A stretch of DNA of 5,940 nt from Candidatus Parvarchaeota archaeon. Its GTDB lineage: Archaea > Micrarchaeota > Micrarchaeia > Anstonellales > VGKX01. Below, piece by piece: positions 1-5,144 of this stretch. Location: NCBI GenBank assembly GCA_016866895.1, contig VGKX01000071.1, positions 1 to 5,940 of the forward strand. Direction: 5' to 3'. Each line of letters opens with the position of its first letter. The stretch's first letter is position 1. Position numbers and translations under genes: made by a program. Under the pieces are notes generated by a model. That model saw only the letters and a list, made by a program, of their open reading frames with translations, was not told the DNA's origin and did no database searches.

Positions 1-2
1 TT

Positions 3-221
3 GCAAAAGCACAACCTATTTACAAGAATTTCAGGGGCTGGGAAGACCTAGGCGAGCAGGGTTGGCAGGAAGTTGCAAAAAAGAACTCCCTGGATGCTTT
101 CCCCCAAAATTGCCAAAAATATCTCAAGTTCATAAAACGGTTTCTTGGAGTGCCAATCACGATACTAGGTGTCGGGCCCGACAGGGAAAAAACGTTAGTA
201 TTAAAGGAGTTGCCAAAGTAA
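3..221 (+). CDS. purA: Adenylosuccinate synthetase, C-terminal part (5' end outside window)
   Basis: The + strand frame starting at base 3 is open for 72 codons and ends at TAA 219-221. It has no start codon in the window because the gene begins upstream. The translation contains PIYKNFRGWEDL, then QNCQKYLKFIKRFLGVPI and ITILGVGPDREKTLVL. These match the end of PurA, where a YxxxxGW segment is followed by an A/C-x-x-Y-x-x-x-I helix, a GVPI strand and a GPDRxxT motif near the terminus. PurA joins IMP and aspartate using GTP in the first committed step of AMP synthesis, in the cytoplasm. Active-site residues of the N-terminal GTPase-like part cannot be seen here. Other-frame ORFs over the same bases (62-247 on +, 20-256 on -) lack any recognisable family sequence and are shadows. 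Recognition rests on family memory, but the GPDREKT ending is distinctive. Confidence 0.9.
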   Translation, partial: AKAQPIYKNFRGWEDLGEQGWQEVAKKNSLDAFPQNCQKYLKFIKRFLGVPITILGVGPDREKTLVLKELPK

Positions 222-289
222 ATTCTCTTCTTGCTCCAGACAGCTAGTTTTGTCATGGTCTTGTAGTATCATAGCCATGTGTTGGCGTT

Positions 290-316
290 AGTTGGAGAGC
301 AACTTTCTTGTTGTTT
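290..316 (+). terminator. Possible weak terminator after purA
   Basis: A 5-bp stem AGTTG (290-294) / CAACT (300-304) with loop GAGAG is followed by a T-rich stretch to 316. It lies 69 nt after the purA stop and 54 nt before tRNA-Thr. The stem is short and archaeal termination depends mainly on U-rich tracts, so this is only a candidate. The rest of the 222-357 spacer shows no gene and no convincing TATA box for the tRNA; TGTATTGA at 322-329 is the nearest, about 31 nt upstream. Confidence 0.2.
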
Positions 317-357
317 GGGGCTTGTATTGACTGTTTGATTCAATGATTCAAAATTTC

Positions 358-429
358 GCCTTGGTAGCTCAGGGGTAGAGCGCGTCCTTGGTAAGGACGA
401 GGCCGCGAGTTCAATTCTCGCCCAAGGCT
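358..429 (+). tRNA. tRNA-Thr (anticodon GGT)
   Basis: A full 72-nt cloverleaf folds by eye. The acceptor stem is 358-364 GCCTTGG with 422-428 CCAAGGC, all seven pairs Watson-Crick. The D stem is 367-370 GCTC with 378-381 GAGC. The anticodon stem is 383-387 CGTCC with 395-399 GGACG. The seven-base loop TTGGTAA (388-394) places anticodon GGT at 390-392, reading ACC and ACU. The variable loop is AGGCC (400-404). The T stem is 405-409 GCGAG with 417-421 CTCGC around loop TTCAATT. The discriminator is T429 and CCA is not encoded, so the tail must be added after transcription. First pairs G-C and C-G and a U discriminator agree with archaeal threonine tRNAs. No intron is visible. The 3' acceptor strand is copied downstream in a palindrome cluster described separately. 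Confidence 0.96.
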
Positions 430-509
430 TCGCTGCGCTCTGCCTTGGGTTTGCGTCCCGGGGCGCAAATCTCTCGCAATTCTTCGAATTGCTCGATCGC
501 CCAAGGCTT
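418..509 (+). repeat. Nested palindromes repeating the tRNA-Thr 3' end
   Basis: The 13-bp word TCGCCCAAGGCTT at the tRNA 3' end (418-430) recurs exactly at 497-509. Its inverse GCCTTGGG lies between them at 442-449. The segment 442-507 can fold as a closed three-way junction. The outer stem is GCCTTGGG (442-449) with CCCAAGGC (500-507). Arm one is 450-457 with 462-469, loop CCGG. Arm two is 476-482 GCAATTC with 486-492 GAATTGC, loop TTC. Seven of the eight outer-stem bases equal the tRNA acceptor stem. A competing hairpin pairs 421-428 with 442-449. No coding frame is evident. It could be a REP-like palindromic element next to a tRNA, a degenerate tRNA-like copy, a trailer structure, or a scar of tRNA-site integration; the sequence does not decide. 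Confidence 0.75.
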
Positions 510-511
510 GG

Positions 512-593
512 GGCATCATGTTAGACTTTGTGATGCCACGAGGTCAAATGCTCGGAATTAAATTCCGTGCTCCTGCGCATACGCTAATTTTTT
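512..593 (+). terminator. Stem-loops and T6 tract between convergent tRNA and RNase gene
   Basis: After the palindrome cluster come two further inverted repeats. GGCATCA (512-518) pairs with TGATGCC (531-537) around a 12-nt loop, and CGGAAT (553-558) pairs with ATTCCG (562-567) around TAA. A run of six T at 588-593 follows, just beyond the stop codon of the oppositely oriented RNase gene. An archaeal + strand transcript from the tRNA would most plausibly end at this T tract. The stems are seen directly; their role as terminator is inferred. Confidence 0.4.
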
Positions 594-594
594 C

Positions 595-1836
595 CTACTC
601 AATCTTAATCAGCTCGCCGTTTTGGGGGGCAAGGGCGTCAAAGCCCATCTCCTTCAACTCGGCTGCAAACTCCTCGCACGAGTCGCCATGGTTGCAGATT
701 ACCTTGCCGGGGTTGATTCTTTTGACAAAGCCGAGCAGCTCGCTTCTGCCTGCATGCGCTGAAAAGTCCAGGTATTCTACCGGCAGGTCTATCTTCACCT
801 TCCGTTCGTCAATCGTAACTTCACCGGAATTCAGGAGGCTGTAGCCATTTGTGCCATCAACGCTGTATCCTGTCATGAAGACTTTGGAGTCGGGGTTTAA
901 GTTCAAAAGGTAGTGCATGGCAGGGCCTCCCTGGAGCATGCCTGCTGTTGAGATTACGACACTTGGCCGCATGAGGGCCTTTTCCCGCTCTTGCCTTGAG
1001 TTTACAAACCGTATCCTTGTAAGGGATGCCTGGAATGCCTCAAAATCCCTCACATATTCCGGGTGCTCAAGAAGCGACAAGGCAGTGAGCTTTCCCATGC
1101 CATCAACGAATATGTCAATGTCGTGCGCAAGGTCATGAAGGATGCATCCTAGCTCCTGCGTCCTTCCTATCGCAAATGCCGGCAGCAGCGCGTTTCCGCC
1201 CGCGTCAACGGTCTTTTTTATCTCGGCCTTTAGCCTTTTTTCAAGCTCCTTTCTGTCCGGGTGGTCCCGCTTTGCATAGGTGCTCTCCATTATCAGGACA
1301 TCGCCTTGCTGCTCAAACTGCGTTGCAATGTTCATGCGCGTTTCCGTGCCGTTTATGTCTCCGGAATAAATTATCTTCTTGCCCTCATACTCAAGTGCTG
1401 TTATCGCTGAGCCGGTTATGTGCCCTGCATCATGGAAAGAAAATGTTGTCCTGCCTGCAAGAACCTGCTTTTTGTAGGGCACAAGCACAAAGCTTTTCAT
1501 GGCCGCATGCATCTGCTTCTGGCTGAAGTTCTGCGAAAGCTTGAGTGAGTCCTCCCAGAGTATTTCGCAAAGCGACTTTGTGGGCGGCGTTGCAATCAGG
1601 TTAATCTTGTGCTTGCCAAACAAGGCAGGCACATTTCCCACATGGTCCATGTGGCCGTGGGATATTATCGCAAAGTCAAGCTTGCCCTCGTAGGGAAGAG
1701 GCTTCACTTCCTGCTGCGTGTTTGCAAAAAGCTTGAGGCCATGGTCAAGCATTATATGCTTGTCTGTCTGGAGCAATATGGAGCTTCTGCCGACTTCATG
1801 GGCAGAGCCCAAGAATTTTATTGTAACTGGAGCCAT
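595..1836 (-). CDS. Beta-CASP metallo-beta-lactamase RNase, aCPSF2-like
   Basis: This 413-residue protein carries the full set of beta-CASP nuclease motifs. They are motif 1 Asp31 (MLDHG), motif 2 HGHMDH at 60-65, motif 3 His139 (DAGHITGSA), motif 4 Asp160 (YSGDIN), motif A Glu184 (ESTYA), motif B His361 (FSAHAG) and motif C His383 (CNHGD). PAFAIGRTQEL near 219 and STAGMLQGGP near 296 are typical of the archaeal and eukaryotic CPSF73/YSH1 branch. There are no N-terminal KH domains, so it is the short aCPSF2-type form, not aCPSF1. Such enzymes are zinc-dependent endo- and/or 5'-3' exoribonucleases acting in RNA maturation and decay in the cytoplasm. The usual FSAHAD reads FSAHAG here, a mild departure next to the motif B histidine. 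The ATG start sits directly before the first beta strand (VTIKFLGSAHEVG) and has no ribosome site, suggesting a leaderless message. It is transcribed away from the winged-helix gene and towards tRNA-Thr. Confidence 0.93.
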   Translation of the reverse strand: MAPVTIKFLGSAHEVGRSSILLQTDKHIMLDHGLKLFANTQQEVKPLPYEGKLDFAIISHGHMDHVGNVPALFGKHKINLIATPPTKSLCEILWEDSLKLSQNFSQKQMHAAMKSFVLVPYKKQVLAGRTTFSFHDAGHITGSAITALEYEGKKIIYSGDINGTETRMNIATQFEQQGDVLIMESTYAKRDHPDRKELEKRLKAEIKKTVDAGGNALLPAFAIGRTQELGCILHDLAHDIDIFVDGMGKLTALSLLEHPEYVRDFEAFQASLTRIRFVNSRQEREKALMRPSVVISTAGMLQGGPAMHYLLNLNPDSKVFMTGYSVDGTNGYSLLNSGEVTIDERKVKIDLPVEYLDFSAHAGRSELLGFVKRINPGKVICNHGDSCEEFAAELKEMGFDALAPQNGELIKIE

Positions 1837-1845
1837 AAGCTAAAC

Positions 1846-1853
1846 TATATAAA
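1846..1853 (+). promoter_or_regulatory. TATA box for the winged-helix / acdB unit
   Basis: TATATAAA is centred about 26-27 nt upstream of the GTG at 1876, the standard archaeal TATA-to-start spacing, so the message may begin at or very near the GTG. An AAAGG at 1866-1870 lies 5 nt before the GTG and could act as a weak ribosome site if transcription starts a little earlier. The box sits between the minus-strand TTTATTTA box and the RNase start, so the two promoters interleave in a 39-bp spacer. Confidence 0.6.
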
Positions 1854-1860
1854 GAATATC

Positions 1861-1868
1861 TAAATAAA
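1861..1868 (-). promoter_or_regulatory. TATA-like box for the RNase gene
   Basis: On the minus strand this reads TTTATTTA. Its centre is about 28 nt upstream of the RNase ATG at 1836, the distance expected if transcription starts at the start codon. The absence of a GG-rich ribosome site before that ATG agrees with a leaderless message. The alternative minus-strand box TTTATATA (1853-1846) is only about 13 nt from the ATG and would put the start site inside the gene. Confidence 0.5.
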
Positions 1869-1875
1869 GGTAATT

Positions 1876-2865
1876 GTGGACAACCTCACTTACCTCGATT
1901 TGCTTGTGCTTCTGAAGCTTGATGAAAACTCAGTGATAGAGCGGTTTGGCCCGGTAATAAACACCTCATTTTTTGAAACCGCCAACCTCCTAGGTTCCCT
2001 TAAGGTAAAAGGATACCTTGACCTGGAGTCGTCAATTGGCGGGATGTCAAGGATTTCAATAACCGAGCACGGCAGGCAGGTTATGCACCAGTGCGAGCAA
2101 AAGACCCTTGAGCCCCTTGACTCGCTTGACGAGGCCATTCTCTCAACAATCGCCACCGGCGTTTCAGACTCGGAGCGGCTTGCCCAAAGGCTCAATGTGC
2201 GGCCTGCAGACCTGGCTGTGCACCTCAACAAGCTTTGCGTCCAGGCATTCATTGAAAGCACCGTAAAATCCGCCAAAGTCGGCATTGCATTGACTGAAAA
2301 GGGCTTCAACAAAGTCGGCATTGTCAGAGGCACCCAGCAAGCCATGCAAGGAGGTTCGGCGGGAATCCCTGAAGCAACACAGGTAATTCAGGCAGACTCT
2401 CAGGCGCCTGCCAAAGAAGCGGCAAGCGGGCAGCAAAGCCTTGCGCAGGATGCTTCGGACGATGCAAAGGAAATCATTTTCGGCATGTTCCCAAAAAGCA
2501 AGGAGGAAAATAAGCTCTTGGCGCAGCCAAAACCTCAAGCCCAGCCAAAATCATCGCAAGCGCAAGCTTCACAAATCTTAACTCAAGCTTCCAATGCAAA
2601 TAGTGCAAAACAAATTACTGAGCCTGGCTTGTTTGCAAAACAAACGGGCATTGGGTCAGTTGCTGCCAGTGCGACGCAGCAGATGGAACAGACGCACTCC
2701 CAAACGCCACAGGAACAAACCGATGTCAAGGCAATGAGGCTGCAGTCAAAGACGGAATATTACCTGCGCCACTTTTTCTGGTATGTGGAAATAGGAATAG
2801 TGCTTCTGGTTGGCATTGGCCTTGCTATTTTCCTCTCCCAGTCCCTGAAAATCAAGCTATTTTGA
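1876..2865 (+). CDS. Tandem winged-helix protein with C-terminal membrane anchor
   Basis: This 329-residue protein, starting at GTG, has three parts. Residues about 5-75 look like one winged helix, ending in a wing-like strand pair (GYLDLESS, SRISITEHGRQVM). Residues about 82-150 form a clearer second one: LDEAILSTIATG, a helix-turn-helix SDSERLAQRLNVRPADLAVHL, and the wing IALTEKGFNKVG. Residues about 152-290 are a low-complexity Q/A/S-rich linker, interrupted only by EIIFGMFPKSKEENKLL (199-215). Residues about 299-321 are one hydrophobic helix with Glu305 near its start, followed by the short tail SQSLKIKLF. The likely layout is a cytoplasmic DNA-binding head on a flexible tether fixed in the membrane. 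No signal peptide is present. The gene lies 17 bp before acdB on the same strand, so it may regulate that unit, itself, or the divergent RNase gene. No named family is recognised, and regulation is inferred from context only. Confidence 0.82.
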   Translation: MDNLTYLDLLVLLKLDENSVIERFGPVINTSFFETANLLGSLKVKGYLDLESSIGGMSRISITEHGRQVMHQCEQKTLEPLDSLDEAILSTIATGVSDSERLAQRLNVRPADLAVHLNKLCVQAFIESTVKSAKVGIALTEKGFNKVGIVRGTQQAMQGGSAGIPEATQVIQADSQAPAKEAASGQQSLAQDASDDAKEIIFGMFPKSKEENKLLAQPKPQAQPKSSQAQASQILTQASNANSAKQITEPGLFAKQTGIGSVAASATQQMEQTHSQTPQEQTDVKAMRLQSKTEYYLRHFFWYVEIGIVLLVGIGLAIFLSQSLKIKLF

Positions 2866-2871
2866 AATGCT

Positions 2872-2879
2872 GGGTGTGA
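2872..2879 (+). promoter_or_regulatory. Ribosome binding site fixing the acdB GTG start
   Basis: GGGTGTGA lies between the upstream stop codon (2863-2865) and GTG 2883. The GGTG core (2873-2876) is separated from the start codon by 6 nt. An in-frame TGA at 2877-2879 rules out any earlier start. This site is the local reference for the acdA start, where the same GGTGTG word and spacing recur. Confidence 0.7.
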
Positions 2880-2882
2880 CAA

Positions 2883-3524
2883 GTGGAAATAGGGAAACTT
2901 CTTGAAAGTTATAAAATCCAGTATTTGAAGGAACACTTTTGCGCTGATGCGGCGCAGGCATCTTCAGTTGCAGCCCAAATAGGATTTCCCGTTGCCCTAA
3001 AAGTCGCATCAAAGAAAATCTCGCACAAAAGCGATGTTGGCGGGGTGCAGCTGAACCTTATGGGCAGGCAGGAAGTTGCAAATGCATATGAAATAATAAG
3101 GAGAAATGTCGGCGAGGCGAACATGAATGGCGTGAGGGTGCAAAAAATGGCCCCAAAGGGCTTTGAGCTGATTGTTGGGGGCATGAAAGACGCACAATTC
3201 GGGCACTTGGTGCTCTTTGGGCTAGGAGGAATTTACGTTGAAATCTTTAAAGACCTAGTTTTCAGGGTATGCCCTGTTGACAGGCAAATGGCGCTTGAAA
3301 TGATTCGCTCAATCAAGTCCTATAAAATGCTTGCAGGGGCGCGGGGGGCAAAACCAATCAATGAATCGGAGCTTGCTGACCTAATCGTCAAGACGTCAAG
3401 GCTTCTTGTTGAGCAGGATGTGCAGGAGCTTGACTTCAACCCCGTAATAGCAAACGAGCACGGCTGCTTTGTTGTAGACAGCAGGATAGTTGAAAAGGCC
3501 GCAGAGGACAAATCAGAATATTAG
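2883..3524 (+). CDS. acdB: ADP-forming acetyl-CoA synthetase, beta subunit (ATP-grasp)
   Basis: This 213-residue protein is the ATP-grasp subunit of archaeal ACD. With the alpha subunit it makes ATP from ADP and phosphate while releasing acetate (or another organic acid) and CoA from the acyl-CoA, in the cytoplasm. Visible family signatures are FPVALKVASKKISHKSDVGG (35-54), the nucleotide-binding loop LFGLGGIYVEIFKDLVFRV (about 111-129), the segment LAGARGAKP, and ELDFNPVIA near 184, whose Asp and Asn are typical metal-site residues of the fold. His48 in ISHKSD corresponds by motif to His71 of the Pyrococcus furiosus beta subunit, reported as phosphorylated in catalysis. The N-terminus is about 20 residues shorter than in Pyrococcus; an in-frame stop just upstream shows this is real. 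It is an unfused beta subunit, preceding alpha by 122 bp. Acyl specificity cannot be read from the sequence. Confidence 0.92.
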   Translation: MEIGKLLESYKIQYLKEHFCADAAQASSVAAQIGFPVALKVASKKISHKSDVGGVQLNLMGRQEVANAYEIIRRNVGEANMNGVRVQKMAPKGFELIVGGMKDAQFGHLVLFGLGGIYVEIFKDLVFRVCPVDRQMALEMIRSIKSYKMLAGARGAKPINESELADLIVKTSRLLVEQDVQELDFNPVIANEHGCFVVDSRIVEKAAEDKSEY

Positions 3525-3541
3525 GCTTAAATGCGGAAAAA

Positions 3542-3553
3542 TTACTTAAGTAA
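3542..3553 (+). promoter_or_regulatory. Perfect 12-bp palindrome TTACTTAAGTAA, operator candidate
   Basis: TTACTTAAGTAA reads identically on both strands and lies 17 bp after the acdB stop, at the head of the acdA leader. A weak TATA-like CTTAAAT (3526-3532) sits just upstream, so a start site near 3555 and repression by a protein at the palindrome are possible. Only the palindrome is directly seen. A dimeric winged-helix protein, perhaps the one encoded at 1876-2865, would be a natural ligand, but nothing here proves it. Confidence 0.35.
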
Positions 3554-3634
3554 AGAAAATGCAAGGAACTGCCAAAACAATCCAAAGCAATCCAATAATA
3601 CCAAAACAAATCAAAACAATCAGCACAATTCCAA
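3554..3634 (+). repeat. A/C-rich leader with CAAAACAATC repeats
   Basis: This stretch between acdB and acdA is strongly A/C-rich with few G or T. CAAAACAATC occurs exactly at 3573-3582 and 3612-3621, with related words CCAAAACAA (3601-3609), CAATCC (twice within 3578-3593) and CAATTCC (3626-3632). It would give an unstructured mRNA leader. Two overlapping small ORFs cross it (ATG 3531 to stop about 3716; ATG 3559 to stop 3684), but neither looks like a known protein and open frames are expected in stop-poor A/C-rich sequence. A spacer this long and biased within a two-subunit operon is unusual. Confidence 0.5.
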
Positions 3635-3640
3635 AAGGTG
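3635..3640 (+). promoter_or_regulatory. Ribosome binding site placing the acdA start at ACG 3647
   Basis: AAGGTG, with GGTG core at 3637-3640, lies 6 nt before ACG 3647. The acdB site has the same GGTGTG word and the same 6-nt gap to its GTG. An in-frame TAA at 3644-3646 immediately precedes the ACG, so translation in this frame cannot begin further upstream. Confidence 0.6.
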
Positions 3641-3646
3641 TGTTAA

Positions 3647-5062
3647 ACGGCAAAAACTTCCAACTCAAAGACCAAGCTTCTTGAAAAAATTTTCAACCCC
3701 AAAAGCATTGCAGTAATAGGGGCTTCGCACGAGCCGACTAAAATCGGCCATGTGGTCCTGAAAAATTTCCTTGAAGGCGGATACCCTGGAAAGCTTTATG
3801 CAGTCAATCCAAATGTGCCTGAAGTGCTTGGAGTCAAGTGTGCCAAATCGGTTGCTGACATTGCAGGCCCAGTTGACTGCGCAGTCATTGCAATTCCAGC
3901 ACTTGCAGTTGTGGACGTGCTTGAGCAGTGCGGAAAGAAGGGCATTAAGGCCGCAGTCGTGATTTCAGGGGGCTTTGGGGAAGTCGGGAATGTGGAGCTT
4001 GAAGGCAGGCTTGTGGAGGCGGCCTCAAAGCATGGCATGGCAGTCATAGGCCCAAACTGCATGGGCGTAATAAACCCGGAAAAAAGGGTGGATTCTGTTT
4101 TCCTGCCAATTTACAAGCTGGGCAGGCCGCACGTCGGGGAAATTTCCTTTATTTCGCAGTCGGGGGCGGTAGGTGGGTGCATTGTCGACCTGGCTGCCCG
4201 CGCGGGGGTAGGCATGAGCAAATTTGTCTCATACGGCAATGCCTCAGTTGTCAGCGAGTGCGACTTGCTTGAGTACCTGGGAAATGACTTGTCAACAAAA
4301 ATAATCGTGTGCTATCTTGAAGGCGTCAAGGATGGAAAAAGATTCTTGCAGGTTGCCTCAAAAATCACGCGAAAAAAACCCATAGTCGCGATAAAGGCAG
4401 GCAAAAGTAAGCTTGGCGCGCAGGCTGCAAAATCCCACACAGGCTCGCTTGCAGGCTCTGCAATGGCGTATGCTGCCGCATTTGCGCAGTCAAGGATTAC
4501 CGAGGCCGAGACGCTTGACGAGCTGTTTGACTTTGCAAAAATCTTCAGCCAGCCAATATGCTGCGCAAACAGGGTGGCAGTCATAACAAACGGAGGGGGC
4601 AACGGCGTTTTGGCGGCAGACGCAATCGAGCAGCACTCACTTGACCTGGCGAAATTTTCGGACAGCTCTCTTGCTGCACTAAAGGAGCTTTTGCCCCCCT
4701 ATGCAAACGCGCGCAACCCACTTGACCTTATCGGCGATGCGGATTCTGCAAGGTTTGAGAGGGCAATTCGAATCTGCCTTGATGACAGGGGGGTTGACGC
4801 GCTTGTTGTAAACGTATTATTCCAGACTGCGGCAATCGACACGCGCATTGTAAGCGTGCTTGTGAAAGCCAACGGGGAGAAGAAAAAGCCAATCATAGTC
4901 ATTGCAACAGGCGGGGAATACACTGAAATGCACAGGCGCATACTTGAAAGCTACGGCATCCCGACATACTCCTCTCCATCAAGCGGCGTAAAGGCCCTCT
5001 CAAAGTTCCTCCAGTACTGCGACCACTACAAAAAGTTCAACAAGACGGCTTGCCTGATTTAA
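3647..5062 (+). CDS. acdA: ADP-forming acetyl-CoA synthetase, alpha subunit, probable ACG start
   Basis: With the start at ACG 3647 the product has 471 residues, close to the usual 460 or so. It opens with MAKTS, then LLEKIFNPKSIAVIGAS (13-29), the conserved first strand and glycine loop of the CoA-binding Rossmann domain. Further family segments are GGFGEVGNVELE, IGPNCMGVINP and FISQSGAVGG in the succinyl-CoA-synthetase-like domains. His264 in KSHTGSLAGS corresponds to the phosphorylated active-site histidine (His257 of Pyrococcus furiosus). The C-terminal flavodoxin-like part includes NPLDLIGDA and GIPTYSSP. The subunit binds acyl-CoA and forms the acyl-phosphate, passing phosphate through His264 to the beta subunit and ADP. 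The first ordinary start codon, GTG 3752, would delete the glycine loop. No ATG, GTG or TTG occurs in frame between the stop at 3644 and 3752, so either ACG is used or a former ATG carries one base change. The reading frame itself is intact. Confidence 0.9.
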   Translation, partial: TAKTSNSKTKLLEKIFNPKSIAVIGASHEPTKIGHVVLKNFLEGGYPGKLYAVNPNVPEVLGVKCAKSVADIAGPVDCAVIAIPALAVVDVLEQCGKKGIKAAVVISGGFGEVGNVELEGRLVEAASKHGMAVIGPNCMGVINPEKRVDSVFLPIYKLGRPHVGEISFISQSGAVGGCIVDLAARAGVGMSKFVSYGNASVVSECDLLEYLGNDLSTKIIVCYLEGVKDGKRFLQVASKITRKKPIVAIKAGKSKLGAQAAKSHTGSLAGSAMAYAAAFAQSRITEAETLDELFDFAKIFSQPICCANRVAVITNGGGNGVLAADAIEQHSLDLAKFSDSSLAALKELLPPYANARNPLDLIGDADSARFERAIRICLDDRGVDALVVNVLFQTAAIDTRIVSVLVKANGEKKKPIIVIATGGEYTEMHRRILESYGIPTYSSPSSGVKALSKFLQYCDHYKKFNKTACLI

Positions 5063-5073
5063 CCAGCGAGCAG

Positions 5074-5139
5074 GTTAACGGGACGGGCCAAGAAATCCGG
5101 CCGCGTTAGCAAAACAAGTCAAAGCCACAGCGGGCTTTT
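5074..5139 (+). terminator. Paired stem-loops between convergent genes, acdA terminator candidate
   Basis: Two inverted repeats fill the 82-bp gap between the acdA stop and the end of the opposing membrane-protein gene. The first pairs GTTAACG (5074-5080) with CGTTAGC (5104-5110), one G-T pair included, with an inner GGCC (5086-5089) / GGCC (5099-5102) stem and an unequal internal loop. The second pairs AAAGCC (5121-5126) with GGCTTT (5133-5138) and runs into a short T tract, resembling an intrinsic terminator for the + strand. Read from the other strand the same stems could end the membrane-protein message. Confidence 0.5.
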
Positions 5140-5144
5140 AGCAC

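Noticed and set aside
20..256. 78-codon minus-strand ORF and 61-codon plus-strand ORF (62-247) over the left edge
   Set aside because: Both are shadows of the purA C-terminal frame (3-221), whose translation matches the family while theirs do not.
322..329. TGTATTGA as the TATA box of tRNA-Thr
   Set aside because: It is a poor match to the archaeal TATA consensus and slightly too far upstream (about 31 nt), so it is not listed as a feature.
418..593. CRISPR array or insertion sequence after tRNA-Thr
   Set aside because: Repeats are nested palindromes of different sequence, not regularly spaced identical units, and there is no transposase or cas gene.
358..1836. Functional link between the beta-CASP RNase and processing of the adjacent tRNA trailer
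   Set aside because: Convergent placement alone is no evidence; aCPSF2-type enzymes act genome-wide and no sequence feature ties it to this locus.
595..1863. Plus-strand ORFs opposite the RNase gene (518-844, 917-1138, 1176-1526, 1499-1693, 1609-1863)
   Set aside because: All lie antisense to a complete beta-CASP gene with every catalytic motif, and their translations have no recognisable features.
3531..3716. Two small ORFs in the acdA leader (ATG 3531, 61 codons; ATG 3559, 41 codons)
   Set aside because: The A/C-rich sequence has few stops in any frame, the products are N/K/Q/T-rich with no family features, neither start has a good ribosome site, and both run into acdA out of frame.
3647..3752. 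Frameshift as the cause of the missing acdA start
   Set aside because: The frame carrying LLEKIFNPKSIAVIGAS continues without a break into the rest of acdA and matches the family at each position, so no indel is needed. Only the start codon is unusual.
3752..5062. GTG 3752 as the acdA start
   Set aside because: It would remove the conserved first strand and glycine loop of the CoA-binding domain, and there is no GGTG-like ribosome site just before it.
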